A DNA stretch of 64,000 nucleotides. It comes from Prorocentrum cordatum. Its lineage: Eukaryota > Sar > Dinophyceae > Prorocentrales > Prorocentraceae. The DNA lies in NCBI GenBank assembly GCA_963575745.1, contig CAUYUJ010022392.1, positions 1,273,715 to 1,337,714 of the forward strand, written 5' to 3'. This document shows positions 54,456-64,000 of the stretch, in pieces; position 1 is the first letter of the stretch, and every line of letters begins with the position of its first letter. Under the pieces are notes generated by a model. That model searched no databases. It was not told the origin of the DNA and saw nothing but the letters and a program-made list of their open reading frames with translations. Made by a program: the position numbers and the translations under genes.

Positions 54456-56913
54456 GCGCGCGTGTGTGTGTGTGTGTATGTGTGTGTGTTTGGTGTGTGC
54501 GTGTGCCGTGTGTGTGTGTGTGTATGTGCGCGTGCGTGCGTGCGTGCGTGCGTTCGTGCGCGTGTGCGTGTGTGCGTGTGTGTGCGCGCGTGTGTATGTG
54601 TGTGTGTGTGCGTGTGTGTGTGTGCGTGAGCGTGTGCAATGTGTGTGTGTGTGTGTGTGGTCGGGGGAGGGGGGGATGCGTGGGTGCGCGATCTGCGTCG
54701 CATGTTAGGTGTTGGTGCATGGCGCTGATGTTGCGATGCCTATCGGCATTGCTGATGCCGCGATGCCAGTGTTTCTTGCGTTACCAACGAACCTGAGATG
54801 CACTGCTGTTCAACGGGATGCAACCGAATTCGCTGTTTGCAATGCTTGTTCAATGCGTGCGTTTGTCATGCGTGCGCGATGCCGACGTTCAGCCGTTCTG
54901 GGTGACAGAGGAGGGCCAGGGTGAGGATCAGGAGGGGAAGGATGATGAGAGATGCGGAGGCGAGTGATGAGATGCCGCTGCTGCTGACGATGATGCTGCT
55001 GCTGATGATGATGACGCTGATGCTGATGATGATAGTGATGATGATGATGCTGATGATGATGATAACGATGGCGATGATGAGGATGCTCATTATTGTTGGT
55101 TCTGCCGCCCCCAGGCGGTCTTGAAACCTCATGGGTCGCCCATGAGATGCGAGAGCGCGGCCTCCATCATGGGCGCAGCTGGGCCGTCCATGTCGCTCGT
55201 GGTGTTGGCCGTCTCGCCGTCCGCCTTCGTGTCTGGCTTGTCCACGTGGTCTGTGATCATTGTCTTGCTGATCGAGTCCTTCTTGCTCGGGGTCTTCATG
55301 TCGGGGGATTGGCTCCCAGCTGCATCCGTGCTGGTCTTGTCTGCTGCCACTGGTGTCACCTCCTGCGCCGCCGCCAGCTCCTGCTTGGTCGGAGTTGCCG
55401 CTGGCTTCTTCATCAGCTGTGAGTCGACAGGCACCTCGTGCGTGGAACGCTTGCGCTTGATCTGGTGGCACGCAGCAGCTGGCTTCTTCATCGCGGTGCT
55501 GCGCTTCTTCTTCTTCAGCGGTGCGTCGGTCTCGTCGTCGACGGCCTCGAGATCGTCTTCCTCGTCGGAGGATGCGGCATCTGCAACATCTGCGTCCGCA
55601 TCCTTGTCCTCGTCATCGCTGTCATGGCTCTCGCCAGCGACCTGCTCGACGATCTCGGCGTCGTCCTCGTCGTGCAGGCCTGGGGGTGAAGCCTCATCAA
55701 TCCTCCTCATCCTCCGTCTCGTCATTCCTCTCCCCCTCTCCCTCATCCTATCTACCATGTCAGAGCCTATATGTGAACCTCTCTCATCCTCACCATTATT
55801 TCCTCACCCTCCTCCTCCTCCTCCTCCTCCTCCTCCATCCTCCTCCTCACTGCTCTCCTCCCAGCCATCTGCCCCCCTCTGCATCCCGCCCTCCTCGGAG
55901 AGGAGAGCGGGGTGGGAGTGCGATTCTAGTCCGTCTATGCCTGCAGGCCGCTTGCGAACGACGTGCTCCTTCAGCTCGTTCTGCAGCTCGATCCTGCACT
56001 CGTTCGCATCGGCTTTCGTCTTGATCGTGCCATCCTTGAACTTCTCGATGATGCGCTTGTGCACGGCTTCGAGCGCTGCCTTCTCTGACTCGAAGTAGCC
56101 GCAACTGATGTTCGTCATCTGCTCCTTGCCCTTGCCCCCCTTCACTGTGCGATGGGCCCTGATCAGCTTGTCTGGGCCGCGGTCGGCCATGATGAAGGCC
56201 TTGACTTTCAGACCGTCGGGGGTGTCTGTCCAATCGTTCAATCTGGACGAGTGGGCACGACATTTGTCTACGTCGGTGAACACCTTCTCGAACACCCGCT
56301 TGTCATCGCAGTCGTCGTCGTTCTCCCAGTAGGCCGTGTGCTTGCCGTTCTCGTCGGGGCCATCGATTCTTGAACATTTCTCTGCAGGCCCCGACTTCCT
56401 GTTGATGATCATCGGGATGCGGATCGGGGCCCGGTGAATGATCTCGTCGCATTTGTACACGTACTTCACGCTCGCGAACATGGGGTCTGATTGCTTGACG
56501 CCAATCTTCTCGAGCGGCTCGCTGAACCACTGTGGCCAGACCTCTCTAGTGAACGTCGTGCTCGCATGCTTGGGCATCGCGCGAATTCTCTCGCTCATCT
56601 CGATGGGCCAGCTCGTCAGCACTGCGCCTTGGACGCCTGGCCAGTTCTTGTCGTTCCCTATCAAGCAGAGCGCGTTCTCCAGGGACTTCTTGCTCAACCA
56701 CATGTTGGGCGCGACATTCTTCCTGATGCAGTAGACGATGTCGATGTGGGCGGCCACCCTGTCCTTGTCTGGGCCTGATCTGCCCTTCTTCGTCGGGTAG
56801 ATGACGAACTCGGCCGTCGTCACGAACGGCGCGAGGTGCTCCCTCATGAGGCTCACGTCCACGCATGCGCGTGGCGAATCGGCCGAGACGTCTGATGCCG
56901 CTCCATTGGCCAT
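51708..56913 (-). CDS. Large multi-exon KRPA/KKPAA protein gene
   Basis: At least five coding blocks in order. Exon 1 (56913-55851) reads [45 protein letters not shown]-like [36 protein letters not shown] and [12 protein letters not shown]. Exon 2 (55679 to about 55130) is acidic, with two MKKPAA boxes ([26 protein letters not shown]). Exon 3 (about 54318-53650) is acidic and disordered ([17 protein letters not shown]). Exon 4 (53246 to about 52610) starts [18 protein letters not shown], has five [10 protein letters not shown] repeats, then [20 protein letters not shown]. Exon 5 (about 52640-51708) reads [20 protein letters not shown] and [20 protein letters not shown], ending [11 protein letters not shown]. 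Exon 1-2 and 3-4 joins are in phase; exon 2-3 and 4-5 joins are unresolved, and frame slips occur near 52620 and 52245. KRPA/KKPAA motifs are common in dinoflagellate nuclear proteins. Function unknown. It could be two or three genes instead of one. Confidence 0.6.
53247..53649 (-). other. Predicted intron filled with CA/CG dinucleotides, with a hairpin at its 5' edge
   Basis: The acceptor GTGCGCTTAG precedes CCCGAGGAC at 53246 and removes an in-frame TAG. Two phase-0 donors are possible, at 53649 (GAGG then GTCCGC) or 53679 (CACC then GTACTC). The intron body is (TG)n and (TGCG)n from 53371 to 53632. CTCGTCCCCCT and AGGGGGACGAG at 53651-53676 form a perfect 11-bp stem with a 4-base loop beside the donor. 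Confidence 0.5.
54390..55110. repeat. TG and ATG microsatellites between coding blocks
   Basis: 54420-54660 is (TGCG)n/(TG)n and 54960-55090 is (GATGAT)n-like. The block lies between exons 2 and 3 of the KKPAA gene and is probably intronic, but neither splice site could be fixed. Confidence 0.6.
55680..55850 (-). other. Predicted 171-base GT-AG intron containing a GGA microsatellite
   Basis: The donor GAGAGCA then GTGAGG follows 55851, and the acceptor GCTTCACCCCCAG precedes 55679. It is phase 1, giving a Ser codon at the join and an open frame on both sides (GWEES / [12 protein letters not shown]). The (GGA)n run at 55807-55845 is thereby intronic. Confidence 0.7.
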
Positions 56914-56965
56914 GCCTCCGGCAGTGGCCCGCGCGAGCGCCCAGCTGGCGCTCGTCGCGCCTCCT

Positions 56966-56979
56966 AGCCAAAATGGCTA
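56966..56979 (-). other. Spliced-leader relict 5' of the KRPA/KKPAA gene
   Basis: The minus strand reads TAGCCATTTTGGCT, fourteen bases identical to the leader, followed by AGGAGG, so the leader's CAAG is replaced by AG G. The ATG lies 52 bases downstream at 56913. The string is a near-palindrome (TAGCCA...TGGCTA would pair), but the T-run orientation matches the leader on the minus strand. Confidence 0.75.
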
Positions 56980-56980
56980 T

Positions 56981-57640
<660 letters not shown>

Positions 57641-58399
57641 GCTCATGTCCAGGAGGGGGGTGAGAGGGGAAAGGTAAACATTTCTCCGAAAGGGAAGAAT
57701 GGGGCTTGGAAGAGGACGTTCCCTAACACACCTACGCCCAGAGAGCTGGTGGCAATCATTATACTTATTCTCTTCCTCATCCTCCTGCTCCTCCTCCTCA
57801 TCAGATTCAAACTATTCCTCCCCACTCCCTCATTCATTCCTCCAGCCTCCCCCGTGTCAACATCCTCCCCGTTTCGCACTTTTCGGCAGCCCACCTCTTG
57901 GCTCTCGTACTTCCCTGATCACCTCACTCGCTTGGACATCGTTGCTGGATGGGCTGGTGGGGATGCGCGAAGCGTATGGGTGGGCCGCTGGGGATACGCG
58001 AAGCGTATGGGCTGGTGGGGATACGCGAAGCGTATTTCAACGAAGTTCAACGGATTTCACTGGAATTTCAACGCTGGGGACTGATGGCATGATCGGGCAC
58101 GAGGAGGAGGATGAGGAAACTGAGACGGACGAGGAGGACGTGGGTGAGTAGGATGCGCGCACGCAAAGATCAGAGGATGACGCGAAGCAGGAGGAAAGAG
58201 GGAGGGAGGGAAAGGAGGGAGGGAGCGAGGGAGGGAGGGAGGGCGAGGGAGAGGAGGAGGACGAGGATCTCGAGGAGGAGAATGGGGGGGGGGATTAGGA
58301 CGAGAAGGAGGCGAACGAGGAGGGCGAGGCGAGCGGCCGTGTCCTGGAGGTCCGCCGCCGAGACGCCAGCAGCAGCCAGCACCTGGGCAGCACGTGGAA
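57641..58399. other. Spacer with three tandem copies of the GCGAAGCGTA dispersed repeat
   Basis: 57940-58045 reads GGATGGGCTGGTGGGGATGC then GCGAAGCGTATGGG, followed by two more copies of CTGGGGATACGCGAAGCGTA. TACGC and GCGTA pair around GAA. Other copies lie near 39788, 40540, 45686 and 61630 (partial). 58180-58330 is purine-rich (GGGAGGGAGGG). No gene recognised. Confidence 0.7.
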
Positions 58400-58437
58400 A
58401 CATACGGTGGCACGGGATATCCCGTGCCACCGTATGT
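58400..58437. repeat. Perfect 38-bp palindrome
   Basis: The left half is ACATACGGTGGCACGGGAT; the right half is its exact reverse complement, ATCCCGTGCCACCGTATGT, with no spacer. Confidence 0.95.
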
Positions 58438-58592
58438 GTCCCATCGAGGGTGTATTGCAGCATCGATGGCGCTCCTCCTCCTCCTCCTCCTCCTCCTCCT
58501 CCCTGTACTCTTCCCTGCCTTTTCTATTCCCGTCCACAACCTGCGCCGCGTCGGCTGCTTGCCCGCGCAGCCGAGCTGCCTGGGGAGGGTGC

Positions 58593-58777
58593 CGAGGGAG
58601 TGAGTCGATCGATCGATCGATCGACGCTCTCGATGAATCCATGTATTTTTGTTGATACCTAAATACAAACATACTTGTATCTCACACACACATATACATA
58701 TATATATATATATATCAACAAATATAAACTTATTCATCGAGAGAGCTGATCGATCGATCGATCGATCCACTCCCTCG
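58593..58777. repeat. Hairpin element with 66-base arms bounded by GATC repeats
   Basis: 58593-58658 and the reverse complement of 58712-58777 align end to end over 66 bases. Both start CGAGGGAGTG, contain (GATC)n, then GCTCTCTCGATGAAT-like sequence and end TTTGTTGATA. The 53-base centre holds CA and TA repeats. It lies at or just after the end of the Gln-rich coding block at 58734-59064 and could be an intron or an inserted hairpin element. Confidence 0.85.
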
Positions 58778-59064
58778 ACTCTGCCTCCATGAGGCTGCGC
58801 CAGCACTCGTTGCTGAGCTGCGCCCCGCCCGCGTACGTGTGCCCCTGTTGGAGGGGCTCCACGTACGGCACAGTCTCGACCTCCGCGGCACCGATCGGAG
58901 TCGGCGCCGCGGTGGACGCGCAGCCGAGCGCCTCCTGGTGCTGCTGCTTCTGCTGCTGCTGCTGGTTCTGCTGCTGCTGCTGCTTCTGCTGCTGGCCGTG
59001 CTTCATGAGCTGGTCGAACACGCCGCCGTCGCCCACCCACGACAGTGGAGGCATCGCGCCCACT
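58734..59064 (-). CDS. Probable downstream exon of the Gln-rich gene
   Basis: Begins after TTCCCGTTGGACTGCAG near 59067 and reads MPPLSWVGDGGVFDQLMKHG, a Gln/Lys run, then AAPTPIGAAEVETVPYVEPL and QQGHTYAGGAQLSNECWRSL, stopping in the GATC repeat at 58734. The middle (YVEPLQQGHTYAGGAQLSNE) looks like real protein. A second open frame (poly-Ala/Glu) overlaps, and the donor upstream could not be fixed. Confidence 0.4.
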
Positions 59065-59713
59065 GCAGTCCAACGGGAAGGTGCAGCACCAGGGCAATCG
59101 AACACAAACGGCCACCGAAGGAGGGGGGGGGGGAATAATCGACACGTCTGTATATAACCAACTTTCGCAGTGTATATTCGACACGCATGTTTCCACGCAT
59201 ATTCAACACTTGATATCGTATGTAATGATATACATAGTGGTGTGTCAGCATGTAGTGTCTGATGTTGCATAATCGCGCGTGTAGTGATTCGGCCCGGGAG
59301 ACCCTCGGGGGAGCCGTCTCATCGCCTCGCCGGGTGTCTCCCCGGGGAGGTCCCACTGGATGTTGTTGATTTCTGTTTTGTGCAGCTGCTGTCCCGTGTC
59401 GGGGTCCTTGGGCCCTGGCCGCCGGCGCGGGTCGGGCCCTTGGTGCCGCCGTGCATCCTGGCCGCAAGTCTCTAACGTGCCAGCCTCGTTGTCTCGGCCG
59501 GAAGGCTCGCGATCTGCTCGCGACAGGTCCGGCTGCGCGCCTGGCGGGGTTCTGCGGGGAGAAGCAGGCCGCGCGGTTGGCCGCCAGGCGGGGGTCGGAT
59601 CGTATCCGGCTTCCAGGGCGGACGCTGCCCTGTGGTACGCGGGGGGGGGCCCCTTCGCTGGCGTTCGCCTTCGGGCCTGTGCCCGCCGTCGCTCCCCGGG
59701 GCGCCCCCTTTGG

Positions 59714-60659
59714 TCAGCGCAGGACTCTCGCCGGTCTCCGGGGCGCCGCTGGTTGTGCCAGGCGCGCGCGCGCACGGCGACGCAGCTTCCATTGCCGGGG
59801 CACGAGGTGCTTTGCCAGTTGCGCCCTGGACGCCTGGAGAGGGCGCCCGGGGTTCGCCGCCCTAAGAATGGGTTCGCTGACAGGGGAAGGGGGGCGAATA
59901 GGCGCGAAGGGGTTCCTCCCGACGAGGCAGTGGATGGCTTCGCCGTCCTGCGTCTGGACGGTTGGTCCGCGGTCCCTCTGCTGGGTCTGTGGCGCTCCCA
60001 GAGGACTGCTGACGGTCTGATTGATCTGATGGGGACGTGGGGGTGGCACGGTGTGGCAGGCGCGCCCCTGCTGTCCCGGAATCTCGATCGGCTGACCGTC
60101 AGCACTATCGGGGGCCAGCCCCAGTCCACCCGGTTCTAATCCAGAGACACGAGAGAAAGCTTGCGCCGCTTCCGCACCTTCCGAAGCTTCCGCCGCTTCG
60201 GGCCCGCGATACTCCGCGGCTTCCGCAGCCTCCGCCGACTCCGCCGTGACCCCCCTCTCCTTTTCTCTGCCCTGTGGGTGCTGCCGAGGGAGCACGGGAG
60301 CCTCAGCGTCCTCCCGTGGGTTCTTCTTGGGGTCGCTGGGTGGCTCTTGTTGCTGCGGCGGGGGGGGCTGCTGCTGCAGCTGCGGGGCACTGTTGCTGCT
60401 GCGGCTGCAGCTGCTGCCGCATTGCTCTGATCCAGAGACCCAAATGGGGGCTTGCGCCACTTCCGCACCGTCTGGGGCTTCCGTCGCGGGCCCCCGATAC
60501 TCCGCGGCCTCCGCAGCCTCCGCCGACTCCGCCATGACCACCCTCTCCTTTTCTCTGCCCTGCGGGGTGCTGTTGCTGCTGCTGCTGCTGCTGCTGCTAT
60601 TGTGGTCGCTGGGTGGCTCTTGCTGCTGCTGCGGGGGGTGCTGCTGCTGGGTTATGTTG

Positions 60660-60748
<89 letters not shown>

Positions 60749-61543
60749 TTGCTGCTGCGGCTGCTGCTGCTGTTGTTGCTGCGGCTGCAGCTGCCGCTGC
60801 GGGGGATCGCCGAGGGCCGCGGCGGCGGCCGCCGCAGCTGCTGCGCCAGCGGCCGCGCCGCCGGCGGCCGTGGGGACGGCCGCGGCGGCGCAGGCCGCGG
60901 GCACCGCCCCCGCGCTGTCCTGCTGCAGTGGCTGCTGCTGCAGCTGCGGCTGTTGCTGCTGCTGCTGCGGCTGCGGTTGCAGGTGCTGTTGCTGCTGCTG
61001 CTGCTGCTGCTGTTGCTGCTGCTGTAGCTGCTGCTGTTCGGCGGCCGCCGCCGCGCCAGCGGCCTCGCCGCGGGCGGCCGCGGGGGCGGCCGCGGCGGCG
61101 CGGGCCACCGAGCCCGCCGCGCCGCCGCCGGCAGCGGGGAGCCGGCAGCGGCGGCAGCAGCGTCCGCCGCGACAATGGCCGCCACGGCGCCGCCGGCCGC
61201 CGCCGCCACCGGAGGAGATCCGGCGGCGGCGGCAGCAGCGGTGGCGACGGCAGCGGCGGCAGCAGCGGCGGCGGGCCGCGCCGCCGGCGGCCCCCGGGAC
61301 GGCCGCGGCGGCGCCAGCCACCGCGCCCTCCGCCGCCGCCGCCGCCGGCGGGGAGCCAGCAACGGCAGCGGCAGCGGAGGCGGCGGCGGCGGCGGAAACC
61401 ACCGCCAGCCAGCTGGCCGCCTCCGACGGCGGCGGCGGCAGCGGAGGCGGCGGCAGAGAGCCGGAGAGACCAGGTGCGGCGTCTCGCCGCGCCGCCGCCA
61501 GCCGCTGGCGGCGGCGCAGCGCGGCCCCCGAGAGGGCAGACAT
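59714..61543 (-). CDS. Gln/Ala/Pro-rich low-complexity protein, 5' coding part
   Basis: Starts at the ATG at 61543 (MSALSGAALRRRQRLAAARR), 38 bases after a cluster of spliced-leader relicts. Ala/Pro-rich to about 61080, then long poly-Gln, Ser and Ala runs encoded by (CAG)n on this strand (61040-60600). A 45-residue module follows twice: QGREKERVVMAESAEAAEAA and EYRGPATEAPDGAEVAQA near 60560-60430, and QGREKERGVTAESAEAAEAA and EYRGPEAAEASEGAEAAQA near 60270-60140. The tail is Pro/Arg-rich to the stop at 59714. A different frame stays open to about 59245, and a further Gln-rich block (FDQLMKHGQQQKQQQQQNQ...) lies at 59064-58734 after a good acceptor (CGTTGGACTGCAG), so the gene probably continues leftward. 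Low-complexity proteins of this kind often act in transcription or RNA granules, but no domain supports a role here. Confidence 0.5.
60290..61050 (+). repeat. CTG/CAG triplet-repeat region
   Basis: (CTG)n and (TTG/CTG)n tracts, longest at 60660-60760 and 60960-61035. On the minus strand they encode poly-Gln, Ser or Ala within the gene at 59714-61543. Plus-strand poly-Leu/Cys frames are shadows. Confidence 0.9.
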
Positions 61544-61580
61544 GGCCCAGGCCCGATAGCGCACCTGAGCGAGGGGCGGG

Positions 61581-61629
61581 CTCGAGCCGAGACGGCTTGA
61601 GCCAGGGCTTGAGCCAAGGGGGTTACGGA
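61581..61629 (-). other. Three nested spliced-leader relicts
   Basis: On the minus strand: first, at 61629-61608, T, CCGTAACCCCCTTGGCTCAA, G, which is 18 of 22 leader bases with the 3' ten (TTGGCTCAAG) exact. Then at 61607-61596, CCCTGGCTCAAG, the leader's 3' end with TGGCTCAAG exact. Then at 61595-61581, CCGTCTCGGCTCGAG, a shortened copy. Tandem leaders, each ending in AG, are what repeated rounds of trans-splicing and retroposition would leave. Confidence 0.7.
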
Positions 61630-62210
61630 CATGTGGGGATACTCGAAGCGTCAAGAAGTTCGAATTTCAGCACATTGTCTCGACAACCAACCAGGAGGGC
61701 TTCGAGACGGCCCCATAGTCGCACCAGACAGCTCAAGATGGCTCAGAGAGGCCCTCCAAAAGGGCCCGAAGAGGCCGATGATGTGAACCACTGCTGCGTG
61801 TTTGAAAAGCTTAAAATGGCGCACGACGCGCGCGACAGAGCCAACCCCGCCCCCGCAAAGGCGTGGTGATCACGCTGTCCACTATACCTCTTGCACGGTG
61901 TTGCTCCAACGCTTTGAGGCGTAGGCGATTCGATTTCTAGAGGCAAGGGGCAGCGGTGGTTCGCCGTAGGCATCTTGGAATATTCACGACGAGTAGCGAT
62001 ACTTATGATGGCCATGCCGAACACGAGCGTGCAGATCCGAACGAACATGTCCGACAATACCCAGCACGAATTCGTCGCATTGCTGTCGATGACAATTCTA
62101 ACTATTTGTTCGCAGTGCATGGCAACGCCCGTCCTGGCCATGCAGACAATAACATACGATGGCTCTCGAAGGGGACCACGCATGTGCTGCGCTGGCACGG
62201 TGGCGGAACC
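61630..62210. other. Spacer, no gene recognised
   Basis: 61630-61650 has a partial copy of the dispersed repeat (GTGGGGATACTCGAAGCGTC). 61690-61790 is CCAAGATGGC-type. The rest shows nothing recognisable. Confidence 0.5.
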
Positions 62211-62630
62211 TCATGCTGGCCCGTGAGCATGAGAAAGACGCATCGCGACACCTTTCGCCATACCCGCGCTTGCCTTTTCTTTGACGGCGTTCAGCAATAT
62301 GTTATGGTTCATGCCGTTACACTTGCACGAAATATCCTTAACGTCTTGAAGTATGAACTTCAAGCCGAGAGTTGCCTGCCCACCTGCTCTCTGGTACTCG
62401 TTCAACACCTTGCGGCAATAGTCGACCCGGGATTTTCGCACCCAAGCTTGAACATATCTGTTCTCTCTTTGCGGTCTGCCTACCAAAGGGTTGAATAAGT
62501 TCCAGGCTGTCTCAAAACTCTCGACAACCTCCTTAGGCATGTCGCTCTTTAGCTCCTCGTATGCCTTGCGCGCTTCCGATAACTGCCCTTTTGCTCTCAG
62601 GTTGGCGTTGTCACCGTTGGTCACGGCGGC
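62211..62630 (-). CDS. Hypothetical protein exon
   Basis: Starts after a good acceptor (TCGATCCCCGCAG, then GCCGCC) at 62630 and reads AAVTNGDNANLRAKGQLSEA, RKAYEELKSDMPKEVVESFE, TAWNLFNPLVGRPQRENRYV, then QAWVRKSRVDYCRKVLNEYQ. The later part (ILQDVKDISCKCNGMNHNIL) may also be coding, and the frame stops at 62211. No family recognised. The charged, helical style with paired Trp resembles the segment at 53000-52620 of the KKPAA gene, but no clear alignment was found. Upstream exons would lie at higher coordinates. Confidence 0.45.
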   Translation of the reverse strand, partial: AAVTNGDNANLRAKGQLSEARKAYEELKSDMPKEVVESFETAWNLFNPLVGRPQRENRYVQAWVRKSRVDYCRKVLNEYQRAGGQATLGLKFILQDVKDISCKCNGMNHNILLNAVKEKASAGMAKGVAMRLSHAHGPA

Positions 62631-62654
62631 CTGCGGGGATCGACAACTGCGCAC

Positions 62655-62980
62655 AACAGAAATGAGGCCGAAGCTGCTCCCGAAAGAGCATCAAGAGATG
62701 AGACGTACCCTGCATGTGGAGCCAGCAGGAAAACGCCTCCGCACGGACTGAACCAACACAAGCGGCCCATCAGGATGCATTCGCCCGAGGCGTGGGCCCA
62801 ATAAATGCCTCGCCCCCTTAAGCAGAGAGTCACGACAAAATCTGGCAATCCTGCGAGAATCCATGTCCGCCAGACGACGGGCGAGGAGGATGAGGAGGAC
62901 AAGGCGGAGAAGGAGCAGGAGGATGAGGAGGAGGAAGAGGAGGAGGAGGAGGAGGAGGAGGAGGAGGAGGAGGAGGAGGA

Positions 62981-63022
<42 letters not shown>

Positions 63023-64000
63023 GGAGGAGCAGGAGGGGAGGAAAAGAACCACATGAGGACGAGAAGGGGGGGAAGAAAAGGGGGAAAGGCCAGGAGGAGG
63101 ATGAGGAGGACGAGGAGGAGAAGCGGCAAGCGGGGGGGAGGGACGAAATGGAGGTGGAGCTGAGGGGGAGGGTTAGTGGGAGGAGGGAGAGGGGGACGAG
63201 GAAGATGAGGAGGAAGGGTGCCTTGAACCATTTCGGCTGAAACCATCTTGGATGAAGCCCGCTGCGCCTCAAACCGACATTGTCAACCCCTAGCCTTCCG
63301 CAGACGCAAGGAGCACTGTGTTCCTTGCGTCAACCCCTCGAAGGCTGATCCGACGCCTTCGAGTCCCAGGCACTGGCGCGCCTAGCGATGGCCATGACAA
63401 CGTGGGGCGAGGTTACAGGAGCACCCGCGGGCGCGCAAGCAGGGGCCGTCCTCCTCCTCCTCCTCCTCCTCCTCCTTCCTCCCTCCTCCTCCTCCTCCTC
63501 CTCCTTTTCCTTCTCCTTCTCCTTCTCCTCCTCCCCCCCTCCCTCCCTCCTTCCCTCCCTCCCTCCCTCCCTAGGACGGACTCCTCCCTCCCCAGGAACG
63601 GGGGATGAAGAGGGGGGGGCGTCTGGCGCCACTCATGAGGTGGCCGAGGCCAGCCCGCGTTGCTGCTCGAAGGCCTTTCGTCGAGGCGACGCCGCTCGAA
63701 GCAACTGGCGGGCCGTGCTGTGGTGTTGCGCTGGATGTGCGTTGGCAGGAGGGCAATGGGCCACCTCCTCCTCCTCCTCCTCCTCCTCCTCCTCCTCCTC
63801 CTAGAAGGCCTGGGGGACTCTTAGAAGGCCTCCTCCTCCTCCTCCTCCTCCTCCTCCTCCTCCTCCTCCTCCTCCCTCCTCTTCTTATGAGGTCAGCGGA
63901 CCTGGGCCTCGTAGAAGGCCTCCTCCTGCTCCTCCTCCTCCTCCACCTCCAGGTCCTGGTCCTGCGGCTGGTTCGGAGCAGCTGGACCCGGGGAAAATCA
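62655..64000. repeat. Triplet-repeat-rich end of the window, no gene recognised
   Basis: 62880-62982 is (GGA)n, 62983-63020 (GCA)n and 63040-63230 GGA-rich. 63452-63570 is (CTC)n/(CCTT)n. 63758-63802 and 63830-63880 are (CTC)n, with AGAAGGCCT repeated at 63803, 63821 and 63912. Long homopolymer-peptide frames are artefacts. Confidence 0.8.

Noticed and set aside
60246-61559. Plus-strand poly-Leu/Ala/Cys frame of 437 codons
   Set aside because: It is the antisense of the CAG-rich minus-strand gene, which has a leader-tagged ATG and repeated non-simple modules; the plus frame has neither.

Overview
The window reads as nuclear DNA of a dinoflagellate. The strongest evidence is a set of sequences matching the 22-nt dinoflagellate spliced leader (SL). 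One is nearly perfect and several are degenerate or partial; each lies immediately 5' of a minus-strand reading frame. Supporting features are LINE-type retrotransposons with a coiled-coil, endonuclease, reverse transcriptase, RNase H and zinc-finger layout, a probable GC-AG intron, MKKPAA/KRPA-rich proteins, very high GC, and an extreme load of micro- and minisatellites. The species cannot be named from sequence alone. Nothing bacterial, organellar or viral was recognised.

Layout. 1-2237: remnant of a LINE ORF1-like region with a 21/22 SL copy abutting its ATG. 3.6-12.7 kb: decayed LINE parts (zinc finger, RT, endonuclease, unassigned coding, coiled-coil N terminus). 13.9-24.6 kb: almost pure repeat, with 42-bp and 27-bp coding-compatible minisatellites, a 780-bp foldback, a CAATCGATTGCAA array and a TCA/TCG-rich complex repeat. 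25.1-30.8 kb: a second, nearly full-length LINE flanked on both sides by the same ~15-bp minisatellite. 31-43 kb: minisatellites, duplications, a foldback and one small two-exon gene at 36.1-36.6 kb. 43.9-56.9 kb: the gene-rich part, with four genes in a row, all minus strand. These are a protein with WDP..GW repeats, a methyltransferase-like protein, a CACTA-transposase-like protein and a multi-exon KKPAA/KRPA protein; each has an SL-like relict at its 5' end. 57-61.6 kb: CA repeats, a perfect 38-bp palindrome, a 66-bp-arm hairpin and a Gln/Ala-rich gene headed by three nested SL relicts. 61.6-64 kb: one exon and triplet repeats.

Every recognisable gene lies on the minus strand, which fits the unidirectional gene arrays known in dinoflagellates. 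The main observation is that six minus-strand reading frames each carry an SL-like 5' tag. That is the signature of trans-spliced mRNAs copied back into the genome. At least two of these genes still contain introns, which needs explaining.

Reading frames are broken at many points. Three breaks are one-base changes in A5 or C5 runs, so some apparent pseudogenes may be long-read assembly errors. All coordinates and identities are from reading by eye; no database search was possible.
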